A DNA stretch of 64,000 nucleotides from an uncultured Lachnospiraceae bacterium (GTDB taxonomy: Bacteria; Bacillota; Clostridia; Lachnospirales; Lachnospiraceae): contig CAMNTM010000007.1 in the NCBI GenBank assembly GCA_946558465.1, positions 62,001-126,000 of the forward strand, given 5' to 3'. Below are positions 27,074-35,535 of the stretch, one piece after another; position 1 is the first letter of the stretch, and every line of letters starts with the position of its first letter. The notes beneath the pieces were generated by a model. It was not told where the DNA came from and searched no databases. It saw nothing but the letters and a program-made list of their open reading frames with translations. The translations under genes and the position numbers were made by a program.

Positions 27074-27241
27074 CCAAAAAATGAGGATTTACTGATTTTT
27101 ATAGACATATCGATATACAGAGCATGCGTCTTTGTACGGCCGTCTGCAATTTTTCTTGAAAAAATCGTCCATTCGTGTCATAATAAGGAACATAACTGTA
27201 TTTAATTGGAATGTTATATATTTTGAGGAGGATTATTAAAC

Positions 27242-28597
27242 ATGCAAAAAAGAAGTAACTTTTCTAACAAGCTCGGCTTTGTTCTTGCTGCCTCCGGCTC
27301 CGCTGTCGGTTTGGGAAACATCTGGCGTTTTCCGTATCTGGCAGCCCAGTACGGCGGCGGCACCTTTCTGTTAATTTACCTTATTCTTGCTGTCACATTC
27401 GGCTTTTCTCTTATGATTGCCGAGATTGCTCTGGGCAGAAAAACCGGATTAAGTGCAATCAGTGCGTTCAAATCTCTGGATAAGCGGTTTGGTTTTCTCG
27501 GAGTGCTGGCGGCGGCTGTGCCGATTATTATATTCCCTTACTATTGTGTTATCGGCGGATGGGTTATCAAGTATTTTTCTGTCTTTATCACCGGCGGTGT
27601 AAAGGCTGCAGCAGAAGACACTTATTTTACCGGATTTATCAGTGGAACCTTCGAGCCTCTGGGATGGTTTTTCCTGTTTATCGCTTTGACTGCACTTGTA
27701 GTTGTATGCGGTGTGGAGCAGGGTATCGAAAAGGTCAGCAAGTTCATGATGCCGATTCTGGTTATCCTGACTATTATCATTGCTGTTTACGGCCTGACGC
27801 TTAACGGTGCTATGGAAGGACTTGTCTACTATATCAAGCCCCATATGTCTGATGTATCCGCCAAGACAATCCTGGCCGCTATGGGACAGCTTTTCTACTC
27901 AATGTCTCTTGCAATGGGTATCATGGTTACATACGGCTCTTATATGAAAAAAGAAAATAATCTGGAAAGCTCTGTCAGACAGATTGAAATCTTTGACACC
28001 GGAATTGCTTTTCTTGCCGGCATGATGATTATTCCCGCTGTATTTGCTTTTTCGGGCGGTGACCGCACTGCACTTAGTGCAGGTCCGGGTCTTATGTTCA
28101 TTACACTGCCGAAGGTATTTGCAAGTATGAAGCTGGGTGTATTTATTGGTGTTATATTCTTTGTACTGGTATTTTTTGCCGCCCTTACATCCGCGATTTC
28201 ACTGATGGAGACAATCGTATCCTTTTTCATGGATAAACTGCACTGGGGCCGGAAAAAATCCGCACTCTTTGTATTTATACTGGCACTCATCATGGGAGTT
28301 CCGTCTTCCCTCGGCTTCGGGCCGCTCGGATTTATCAGCTGGATGGGAATGTCTGTGCTTGATATTATGGACTTCGTAAGCAATAGTGTACTGATGCCGA
28401 TTGTCGCATTCTTTACCTGCATCTTTGTCGGATTTATTATTAAGCCCTCTGTAATCGCCGACGAGGTAAAGGCTACTGACGGCAGATTCAGGGCAGAATC
28501 ACTGTTCACAGTTATGATTAAATGGGTAGCACCGTTTTTCCTCATAGCAATCCTTGCAAGCTCCATTGCAAGTGCACTGGGAATCTTTAAGATATAA
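27242..28597 (+). CDS. Sodium-dependent neurotransmitter:sodium symporter (NSS) family transporter
   Basis: 451 residues, about 11-12 membrane helices. The first helix holds the NSS signature SNKLGFVLAASGSAVGLGNIWRFPYL, which forms the substrate and Na1/Na2 sites. Bacterial members (LeuT, MhsT, TnaT) carry amino acids such as Leu, Ala or Trp. Substrate cannot be fixed from sequence. RBS GAGGAGG precedes the ATG, and a strong hairpin terminator follows at 28622. The gene stands alone, divergent from the infC operon. Confidence 0.9.
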   Translation: MQKRSNFSNKLGFVLAASGSAVGLGNIWRFPYLAAQYGGGTFLLIYLILAVTFGFSLMIAEIALGRKTGLSAISAFKSLDKRFGFLGVLAAAVPIIIFPYYCVIGGWVIKYFSVFITGGVKAAAEDTYFTGFISGTFEPLGWFFLFIALTALVVVCGVEQGIEKVSKFMMPILVILTIIIAVYGLTLNGAMEGLVYYIKPHMSDVSAKTILAAMGQLFYSMSLAMGIMVTYGSYMKKENNLESSVRQIEIFDTGIAFLAGMMIIPAVFAFSGGDRTALSAGPGLMFITLPKVFASMKLGVFIGVIFFVLVFFAALTSAISLMETIVSFFMDKLHWGRKKSALFVFILALIMGVPSSLGFGPLGFISWMGMSVLDIMDFVSNSVLMPIVAFFTCIFVGFIIKPSVIADEVKATDGRFRAESLFTVMIKWVAPFFLIAILASSIASALGIFKI

Positions 28598-28621
28598 CGG
28601 CCGCCGGGTAAAACAAGCAGT

Positions 28622-28668
28622 AAAAACCGAAGATGAAGGAGCCAAAACTCTAGCATCTTCGGTTTTTT
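28622..28668. terminator. Bidirectional terminator after the NSS transporter
   Basis: Perfect 14-bp arms AAAAACCGAAGATG (28622-28635) and its complement (28654-28667) with an 18-nt loop and A/T runs on both flanks. It can serve the NSS gene and the converging B3/B4 gene. Confidence 0.88.
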
Positions 28669-28702
28669 ACCGCTCACAGCATGCCTTATCAAATTTTTAA
28701 AT

Positions 28703-29371
28703 CTATTCTACAATCCAGCTGTCTATTTCCCATGCCCCGGCATACTGCTCCAGATACCCTTTTCCGCACTTCAGTGTCTTTTCTAAATCTTGATTATCGG
28801 AAAAAGAATAAATCAGCGTCAGCACCTCTTCTGCATGCTCCGTAATCATAGCCCTCTCAGAGTCACTGGTAGAACTCCCGACAGCCCCCTTTTCGTCTGC
28901 AATTACGGGAAGACACTCTATTTTTATTTCCTCTTTTCCAATTCCCTTATAAGTTTCTTTCTCTCTGCCGACACGGAATACCAGAGCTTCTCCTATCTTC
29001 GCCGTATCATAAGAGCCCGCGGAAAAACCAGATTCAATCGAAATCAGGTTATTTACATCCACAACTGTATTTACCTCATACAAGCTTTTCCCCTGTCCAA
29101 TCCTGCGGATAAGCGCCTCAGACGATACCCTGTACCGGCTGGGATCCTTCCCAAATGCTTTGTAAGCTGCTCTTGATTCTTTAATATTAGGAATTTCATT
29201 CACACCATAATCAAAGACCGCATCCTTTACTTTCTTAAAGACTTCCTTTTTAAGATATTTCCACATATCTTCATTTTTCTTTTCCACTTTCACCTTGTAC
29301 TGCAGACAGCCTATTCTCACCGCCGGCCATAATATTTTCATATCCGGATCTATAATAACCTGTTTCCTCAT
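28703..29371 (-). CDS. B3/B4 (tRNA-binding-domain-like) protein
   Basis: 222 residues. The central part, with VNEIPNIKESRAAYKAFGKDPSRYRVSSEALIRRI and VNTVVDVNNLISIESGF, is the B3/B4 fold found in the beta subunit of phenylalanyl-tRNA synthetase and in stand-alone proteins. Catalytic synthetase domains are absent. Stand-alone forms have been linked to amino-acid or mischarged-tRNA handling, but a function is not established here. It is followed on the same strand only by the terminator. Confidence 0.85.
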   Translation of the reverse strand: MRKQVIIDPDMKILWPAVRIGCLQYKVKVEKKNEDMWKYLKKEVFKKVKDAVFDYGVNEIPNIKESRAAYKAFGKDPSRYRVSSEALIRRIGQGKSLYEVNTVVDVNNLISIESGFSAGSYDTAKIGEALVFRVGREKETYKGIGKEEIKIECLPVIADEKGAVGSSTSDSERAMITEHAEEVLTLIYSFSDNQDLEKTLKCGKGYLEQYAGAWEIDSWIVE

Positions 29372-29423
29372 CTGTCTTCTTCCTTATATCTTTTTTGTCT
29401 CTGTCATCACTTTACTTTCTCTT

Positions 29424-30287
29424 TTATCTTTTCTCACCCATACAGAACACCGCCACAACACCTGGACCAGTATGACTTCCGATCACCGTGCCGATATTAT
29501 TGATAAGAATATTATCAATGCCCATCTTTTCCTGCACAAGCTTTGCTACATACTCGGCATCTTCGATGCAGTCTCCATGCGTTATCATAATAATATCATT
29601 TTCCCAGCCTTTGGACTGTTCTACCGTCGTATCTACGATTTTATTCAGAGATTTTTTACGCCCGCGCTCTTTTCCGATTACCTGAAGACTTCCCTTGTCG
29701 TCCATATGAATCATAGGCTTAATCTGCACCATCGAACCCAGGACCGCCGTCGTTTTCGAAACGCGCCCTCCCCTCTGCAGATGATGAAGATCGTCAATCG
29801 TAACATTATGGCAGACATGAAGCTTATAGTCTTCTGCCCACCTGGCAGCCTCCTCTATCGTCTTTCCTTCTGCCTTCTGCTTCAATACATAATAAAGAAG
29901 GAGCGCTTCTCCCATACAGGCACACAGCGTATCCACCACAATAATCTTTCTGTCTGGATACTCTTCCCTCAAATCCTCTGCCGCCAGCCTCATACTGTTG
30001 CAGGTCCCGCTGAGCGCCGAAGAAAATCCCAGATGCAGAATATCCTTCCCTTCCTCCAGAAAGCATTTCATTGCTTCCCTGGCTTCCTCTGGATTTACCT
30101 GGGAGGTTGTTGACATCTTACCGTCTCTTAACTTCTCAAAAAATTCTTTTGGAGAAAGCCCCTCCATATCCTCATAGGTTTTTCCATCTATCGTATATTT
30201 TAAAGGAATAACCGGCACACCTCTCTCCTTAAGCCACTCCTTAGGCACATCAACAGTACTGTTTACTGTTACAATATAATCACTCAT
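29424..30287 (-). CDS. DegV-family fatty-acid-binding protein
   Basis: 287 residues. It has the DegV features: N-terminal strand with NSTVDVP, the PLKYTIDGKTYEDMEG segment, STTSQVNP (lipid carboxylate-contacting Thr-Ser), FSSALSGTCNS and a C-terminal domain ending GPGVVAVFCMG. Family members such as FakB bind fatty acids for phosphorylation by FakA. A FakA gene is not in the window. It lies 3 bp after the MATE gene. Confidence 0.92.
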   Translation of the reverse strand: MSDYIVTVNSTVDVPKEWLKERGVPVIPLKYTIDGKTYEDMEGLSPKEFFEKLRDGKMSTTSQVNPEEAREAMKCFLEEGKDILHLGFSSALSGTCNSMRLAAEDLREEYPDRKIIVVDTLCACMGEALLLYYVLKQKAEGKTIEEAARWAEDYKLHVCHNVTIDDLHHLQRGGRVSKTTAVLGSMVQIKPMIHMDDKGSLQVIGKERGRKKSLNKIVDTTVEQSKGWENDIIMITHGDCIEDAEYVAKLVQEKMGIDNILINNIGTVIGSHTGPGVVAVFCMGEKR

Positions 30288-30290
30288 AAC

Positions 30291-31691
30291 TCAAACTTCC
30301 TTCCTGATATTTTTACCTATCATATCACTTTTGTCCATGCCGTGCAAAACCTTTTTAAACGTAACCGCAAACAAAACTGACGTCGTTAAAACAGAAATAA
30401 TATCCGCCACCGGCTCAGCACGGTAAATACCCACTACTCCCATAAACCGCGGAAAAATCACTGCCAGCGGAATCAAAAGCAGCACCTTTCTAAGCAGTGC
30501 AATAAACACCGACACCTTTGCCTGTCCAAGCGCAATAAAGGTAGACTGGCATGCCGACTGAATCCCAAAAATCATAATCCCAAAGAAATAAATCGGCATA
30601 AACCGGCTTGTAAGCTCCGAAAGCATCTGATTGTCCGTAAAAATACCTGCGTACAGCTGCGGCATAAATACCGCGATTCCGCCAAGTATCAGAGTTCCGG
30701 CAAGAGATACAAGCACAAGCCTTGAAAACACTCCCTTTACCCTTTCCTTATTGCCCGCGCCAAAATTGTAGCTGATAATCGGCTGCACTCCCTGGGTAAT
30801 CCCCTGAACCGGTATAATAATCAGCTGCATAATGCTGCTCATAATTGCCATCGTTCCCACATACATATCTCCGCCGTACTTCTGCAGTCCGGAGTTTAAC
30901 GTAATACTGACCAGGCTTTCTGTACTCTGCATAATAAAAGGTGAGATGCCAAGCGCTGCAACCTGCTTTACAATCTCTGCATTCGGGCGCATATTCCGAA
31001 GCCTCAGCCGAATCACGCTTTTTTTGGATGCCAGGAAACGGACCACCCACGCAGCACTGACTGCCTGAGAGATAATCGTTGCAAGCGCTGCTCCTCTTAC
31101 TCCCATCCCGAATCCAAATATAAATACCGGGTCCAGACAGATATTAATTACCGCACCAATCAGAACAGAACACATGGCTGTCCGCGCCGCTCCCTGTCCG
31201 CTGATAAATGTATTTAAGCCGAGCGCCGCCTGTACAAATATTGTTCCTGCAAGATAGATTTCGATATAGCTTTCTGCGTAGCCGATAGTAACATCACTTG
31301 CCCCAAAGGCGTATAGAACCGGTGTTTTAATGACTGAAAACAATACAGTCAGAATGACGGCAAATATTACGATAAGCCCGGCACAGTTTCCCAGAATTTT
31401 TTCTGCTCTCTCATACTGCTTTCTCCCAAGCTCAATAGAAGCAAGAGGTGCTCCTCCCATCCCTGCAAATGCACTGAAAGCAGATATCAGCATGATGATA
31501 GGAAACGTAACTCCTACTCCGGTCAATGCAGTATCACCGTACTCTGCGATATGCCCGATATACACTCTATCTACAATATTATATAGTAAATTAATCAGCT
31601 GGGCGGCCACCGCCGGAACTGCCATAGATGCCATAAGCCTTCCAATCGGAGCGCTGCCAAGTCTCTCTTCCTTTTTCATCTGATCCTGCAT
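30291..31691 (-). CDS. MATE-family efflux transporter
   Basis: 466 residues with twelve predicted helices in two related halves. Typical MATE motifs are AQLINLLYNIVDRVYIGHI near residue 40 and the second-half counterpart GITQGVQPIISYNFGAGN. It exports cationic compounds using Na+ or H+ gradients; substrate unknown. It is directly upstream of and probably co-transcribed with the DegV gene. The divergent promoter region to its right also serves the receiver-alarmone synthetase gene. Confidence 0.92.
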   Translation of the reverse strand: MQDQMKKEERLGSAPIGRLMASMAVPAVAAQLINLLYNIVDRVYIGHIAEYGDTALTGVGVTFPIIMLISAFSAFAGMGGAPLASIELGRKQYERAEKILGNCAGLIVIFAVILTVLFSVIKTPVLYAFGASDVTIGYAESYIEIYLAGTIFVQAALGLNTFISGQGAARTAMCSVLIGAVINICLDPVFIFGFGMGVRGAALATIISQAVSAAWVVRFLASKKSVIRLRLRNMRPNAEIVKQVAALGISPFIMQSTESLVSITLNSGLQKYGGDMYVGTMAIMSSIMQLIIIPVQGITQGVQPIISYNFGAGNKERVKGVFSRLVLVSLAGTLILGGIAVFMPQLYAGIFTDNQMLSELTSRFMPIYFFGIMIFGIQSACQSTFIALGQAKVSVFIALLRKVLLLIPLAVIFPRFMGVVGIYRAEPVADIISVLTTSVLFAVTFKKVLHGMDKSDMIGKNIRKEV

Positions 31692-31839
31692 AAATACAAC
31701 ACATCCTTTTTCATTCTCTAAAAGTATTTTTTCACTCTAATATCCTATTATATCGAATCAAGGCTGCTTTGTAAATGTACCAGACAGAGTGAACTGCAGC
31801 TTTATTATATTCCGAATATTTCGAATATTTGGCTTTATC

Positions 31840-31868
31840 TTCACATTTTACACAAAATCAGGTATACT
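31840..31868 (+). promoter_or_regulatory. Promoter of the receiver-alarmone-synthetase gene
   Basis: TTCACA (31840-31845) and TATACT (31863-31868) with a 17-bp spacer, 33 bp upstream of the ATG; GAGGT lies ahead of the start. Just upstream are two tandem GAATATTT copies of unknown meaning. Confidence 0.6.
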
Positions 31869-31901
31869 ATAAGAATACACACGAAAATGAGGTAGAGAAC
31901 C

Positions 31902-33014
31902 ATGAAAAGGATACTTGTAGTAGATGACGCGGAACTGAACCGCGAATTACTACACGAAATGCTGAAAGATGACTATATTGTAGAGACAGCTTCAGACGGT
32001 GAAGAAGCGCTTAAAAAGCTGGAAGCAAATCACAAGGAAACAGCCGCTCTCCTTTTAGACCTTCGAATGCCGAAGAGAGACGGCTTTGACGTAATTGAAC
32101 AAATGAAACTAAACGGCTTTATGAAGCGTATTCCTGTACTTATCATAAGCGGCGAACACGCTGTTGAGGTTGAAAACCGATGCTTTGAGCTGGGTGCCTC
32201 AGATTTTATCCATAAGCCTTTTGAGCGCTCTATTGTAAAAAACAGGGTGAAGAATGCAATTGAACTGTTCGACTGTAAAAATCAGCTGGAACAGACGGTT
32301 GAAGAACAGGCCAAAACTTTAGAAAAACAATATAGAATTATACAAATGCAGGCAGAAAAACTAAGAGAAGCTCATCCTTTTAACAAGCTGATGATGGAAT
32401 ACAGCTCTGCTATCGTTGAAGTTGAAACAAAGCTCAAGGTATTAAATGCGGAATTTTCCCAGGAATATAACCGTAATCCATTCGAATCTATCAAAAGCCG
32501 TCTGAAGTCTCCGGAAAGCATCTATGAAAAGCTGGAACGCAAAGGCTTTCCCGTCACTGTCGAAAGCATAAGAGAAAATCTGACAGATGTAGCCGGACTC
32601 CGGGTTATCTGCTCCTTTCCGGACGATATTTACCGCCTGGCAGAGCTTTTTATACAGCAGGACGATATTATCCTGTTGAGACGAAAGGATTATATAAAGA
32701 ATCCAAAATCTAACGGCTACCGAAGCCTCCACCTCATATTAAACGTTCCGATTTTTCTTTCAAGCGGAAAGAAATATATGAAGGTAGAGGTTCAATTCCG
32801 CACCATTGCCATGGATTTCTGGGCAAGCCTGGAGCACAAATTAAAATATAAAAAAGATGTAGACAATACTGACGAGATTGTCGAGCAGCTTAGAATCTGT
32901 GCCGAATCAATAGAGGCTCTGGATTACCAGATGCAGGAGATCCGCAACAAAATCGATCATTCTATTAATTCAGCTTTACATTCAGATAATTCCGTCCGGA
33001 AAGTGTTTTATTAA
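31902..33014 (+). CDS. Response-regulator receiver fused to a (p)ppGpp synthetase domain
   Basis: 370 residues in two modules. A CheY-like receiver (1-120) has Asp8/Asp9, phospho-acceptor Asp53 in LLLDLRMP and Lys105 in FIHKPF. A helical, probably coiled-coil linker (about 121-160) leads to a small alarmone synthetase domain (about 165-345) with SRLKSPESIYEKLERKG, Asp229 in LTDVAGLRVICSF, YIKNPKSNGYRSLH and catalytic Glu296 in VEVQFRTIAMDFWASLEHK. All key RelQ-type synthetase residues appear intact; no hydrolase, TGS or ACT domain is present. Phosphorylation could thus directly set (p)ppGpp synthesis. No histidine kinase is adjacent, and no DNA-binding domain is present. Confidence 0.92.
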   Translation: MKRILVVDDAELNRELLHEMLKDDYIVETASDGEEALKKLEANHKETAALLLDLRMPKRDGFDVIEQMKLNGFMKRIPVLIISGEHAVEVENRCFELGASDFIHKPFERSIVKNRVKNAIELFDCKNQLEQTVEEQAKTLEKQYRIIQMQAEKLREAHPFNKLMMEYSSAIVEVETKLKVLNAEFSQEYNRNPFESIKSRLKSPESIYEKLERKGFPVTVESIRENLTDVAGLRVICSFPDDIYRLAELFIQQDDIILLRRKDYIKNPKSNGYRSLHLILNVPIFLSSGKKYMKVEVQFRTIAMDFWASLEHKLKYKKDVDNTDEIVEQLRICAESIEALDYQMQEIRNKIDHSINSALHSDNSVRKVFY

Positions 33015-34332
33015 AGCATATACTGCAGATAATAATAATACAGCCCGCCGCAAATCCTGCCCAGTTGAAAACTGCTGTCAGAATTAAAAGCTCCAAACGC
33101 ATGAATTTGAGCGCATAACCAAGCTCGAAATTCGGCTGTGTATAGTTCGCTACTGCCACAAACGCCATATACAGCATTACCTCCGCATTAAACCAGCCTG
33201 ACTGCACCGAGAATTCTCCCATCACCAGACCGGCAATCACGCTCAGCGGAGTACTCAGCATGCTCGGTGTATTCATTGCAGCAAGCCTCAGGCCGTCGAT
33301 GGCGATCTCCAATAAAAGAAGCTGAAAAATCAGCGGTATGTTCACCGTATCCTTGATTGCTACAAATGCGAACACCTCCGGCAGCCAGTTCAGATTCTGC
33401 ATAAAGAGAAGAAATAACGGCGTCAGAAACACTGTCATAATTGTTATCAGCGCTCTGGCTATTTTCAGATATATATTGGTTAACGTCGGAAAATAATAGT
33501 CATTTGCCTCCTCAATCATATCAAAGATAGAGGTCGGCAGAATCATCGCGGAAGGAGAGTTATCTACCAGAATAACTACCTTTCCTTCCAGAAGACAGAC
33601 AGCTGCGGTATCCGGACGCTCTGTAAACTTGAATTTAGGAAATGGATTATACCATTTTCGTTTGAACAGGCATTCCGCGAGACTCTGCTGATTCATACGG
33701 AGCGCATCGGTGCGGATACTCTTAATCCGTTTTGAAACTGTATTAAGAAGCTCTTTGTCTACGCGGTCCTTTATATAACAGATTGCCACATCTGTACGCG
33801 AACTGTCCCCGATTTCCACCATTTCCATAATAAGCTGCGGATCTCGGATTCGTCTTCTCATCAACGCAGTATTGAATACAATCGTCTCTACAAACCCGTC
33901 TCTGGAGCCGCGAAGCGACTTATCCTTATCCGGCTCTTCCACGCTTCGGGCCGGGTACGTCCGGCAGTCGATGGCGATACAGGCTTCATATCCATCAATA
34001 AAAAGGCAGGTCACTCCTGAAAGAATATTCCTCAGTACCTCGTCAAAATCTCCATAGACATCCACTTCTGCATAGGGAATACAGATTCTGGAAAAGCTTG
34101 CGGCGTCATTTGGCATATCTTCTGGAGTCACTTTCAAAAAAGAATCCATAATTTTAAGTAGTACTTCATCCTTTGTAAACCCGTCTATAAAATAAAAAGA
34201 AGCTACACGGCCTCCGATGTACAGATCTCTCTGAATAATATCAAAGCTCTCCTTCACGGGAAGAATCTGATTTAAATATGTTACATTCTCCTCCCGCAAG
34301 TTACTTACCTTCTTTGTATCCGGCATATCCAT
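32965..34332 (-). CDS. GerA/SpoVAF-family spore germination protein
   Basis: 455 residues. A soluble N-terminal domain (about 1-290) contains NPFPKFKFTERPDTAAVCLLEGKV-type motifs ending in LVDNSPSAMILPTSIFD. A C-terminal membrane bundle of about five helices (295-445) follows. This layout matches GerAA/SpoVAF A-subunit proteins, and the ERPD-AAV-LLEG block is closest to SpoVAF as I recall it. It sits in the spore inner membrane and acts in germinant signalling or DPA release. The gene stands alone, without B/C subunits or spoVA genes beside it. Its 3' end overlaps the converging upstream gene by 50 bp. Confidence 0.88.
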   Translation of the reverse strand: MDMPDTKKVSNLREENVTYLNQILPVKESFDIIQRDLYIGGRVASFYFIDGFTKDEVLLKIMDSFLKVTPEDMPNDAASFSRICIPYAEVDVYGDFDEVLRNILSGVTCLFIDGYEACIAIDCRTYPARSVEEPDKDKSLRGSRDGFVETIVFNTALMRRRIRDPQLIMEMVEIGDSSRTDVAICYIKDRVDKELLNTVSKRIKSIRTDALRMNQQSLAECLFKRKWYNPFPKFKFTERPDTAAVCLLEGKVVILVDNSPSAMILPTSIFDMIEEANDYYFPTLTNIYLKIARALITIMTVFLTPLFLLFMQNLNWLPEVFAFVAIKDTVNIPLIFQLLLLEIAIDGLRLAAMNTPSMLSTPLSVIAGLVMGEFSVQSGWFNAEVMLYMAFVAVANYTQPNFELGYALKFMRLELLILTAVFNWAGFAAGCIIIICSICFNKTLSGRNYLNVKLN

Positions 34333-34506
34333 TCCTCCTGCTTTTGCCGCACATGATAAAGTTTTTTCGCGCGGCTGTCTTTCTCATAAAGATAGAATAT
34401 CCAAACCTTCCCGAAAATATGTATTTACCTATAAATCCGGCAGTTTTTATTTTGCACGCACAGCTGCGCAGCTCTTTTGTTACATAAAAGAAACTTTCTA
34501 TATAAC

Positions 34507-34536
34507 AAAAAAGAGACAGTCTCCACTGCCCCTCTT
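34507..34536 (-). terminator. Terminator of the nrdD-nrdG-dut operon
   Basis: On the minus strand AAGAGGGGCAGT and ACTGTCTCTT form a bulged stem followed by six T, directly abutting the dut stop codon. Confidence 0.7.
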
Positions 34537-35052
34537 CTACTTGCTTGTACTGCCGAATCCTCCGTTCCTTATCTGCGTAACATCATCATCCATCGTAATT
34601 CCATACTCCACAAAGATCCCCTGCATAAAACCGGCTCCGGCCTCCAGCTCCAGCACCTTTTTCTCCTTGCTGTCATTGGTCATCTTTACAAAAATATGCC
34701 CTTCATTATCCGAGTAAAAATAATCGCTGTCGATAATTCCCACTGTGTTATTCAGCTGCAGCCGATACTTAAAACCAAGCCCGCTTCTCGGATAACATTT
34801 AAGCACCCAGTTCTCCTGCATCTCCACACGGACTCCTGTAGGAATCTTGATCGTTCTTCCCGGATTAAGAACAATCGGAAACGGCGTATAAAAATCATAT
34901 CCTGCAGAGCCTGCAGTCGCGCGCCTGGGGAGCTTTATATCATGATATATCTCTCTGAGTTCGGCCTCCTCAAGCGGCTCAAAGGAGTCTAAAAAGCCTT
35001 CCTTAAATTGTCTGTAGCTCACCTTGTGAAACTGTCCCACCCTCTTAGCCAT
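34537..35052 (-). CDS. dut: dUTP diphosphatase (trimeric dUTPase)
   Basis: 171 residues, about 25-30 longer than the minimal enzyme because of an N-terminal extension (about 1-40). The five dUTPase motifs are visible: AGYDFY, PRSGLGFK, GIIDSDYF (with the catalytic Asp), a degenerate FMQGIF motif 4, and the C-terminal P-loop-like RNGGFGSTSK. It hydrolyses dUTP to dUMP and keeps uracil out of DNA. It overlaps the end of nrdG by 8 bp and is therefore the last gene of the anaerobic ribonucleotide reductase operon. Confidence 0.92.
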   Translation of the reverse strand: MAKRVGQFHKVSYRQFKEGFLDSFEPLEEAELREIYHDIKLPRRATAGSAGYDFYTPFPIVLNPGRTIKIPTGVRVEMQENWVLKCYPRSGLGFKYRLQLNNTVGIIDSDYFYSDNEGHIFVKMTNDSKEKKVLELEAGAGFMQGIFVEYGITMDDDVTQIRNGGFGSTSK

Positions 35053-35533
35053 GCAGCACCAACTCTCCTATCTTTAATGTATTTTTTACATCTATCACAA
35101 ACTGATTCGCACTTCCCCGCCAGTGAAGACTACTATCCTTCTTGTTTTCCTCAAATCTTCCGTCTACCAGTACATCAAGGTAATTTACAATCTCAAGCGT
35201 ACGGATTTCCCTCCAGGTATAGCCTGTATAAAGCCAGAGCGTCTTATCCGGATACTTTTCACGGATTTCCTTTGCAAGTGCTGTCACCCCGTCAATATTT
35301 CTCTCATGAAGCGGGTCCCCTCCGGAAAATGTGATTCCGCTTACATAGTCTTTCTCAAGCTCGGTAAAAATCTCCTGTTTTGCTTCTTCGTCGAAAGGAA
35401 GACCTCCATCCGGATCCCAGGTCACCGGATTATGACATCCAGGACATCCGTGGGAGCAGCCTGCCACCCACAAGACAACCCGCAGTCCATCTCCATTCAA
35501 CATATCATCCTTTGTAATATTGTGATACCGCAT
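35045..35533 (-). CDS. nrdG: Anaerobic ribonucleotide reductase activating protein NrdG
   Basis: 162 residues. The radical-SAM cluster motif is AGCSHGCPGCHNP, the CxxxCxxC form. GDPLHERN and LWLYTGYTW follow, as usual for NrdG. It uses a 4Fe-4S cluster and SAM to place the glycyl radical on NrdD. Only 2 bp separate it from nrdD, and its 3' end overlaps dut. Confidence 0.96.
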   Translation of the reverse strand: MRYHNITKDDMLNGDGLRVVLWVAGCSHGCPGCHNPVTWDPDGGLPFDEEAKQEIFTELEKDYVSGITFSGGDPLHERNIDGVTALAKEIREKYPDKTLWLYTGYTWREIRTLEIVNYLDVLVDGRFEENKKDSSLHWRGSANQFVIDVKNTLKIGELVLHG

Positions 35534-35535
35534 GA

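Noticed and set aside
34333-34536. Extra gene between the GerA-type gene and dut
   Set aside because: The open frames there lack RBS and protein-like composition; only the dut terminator is supported.
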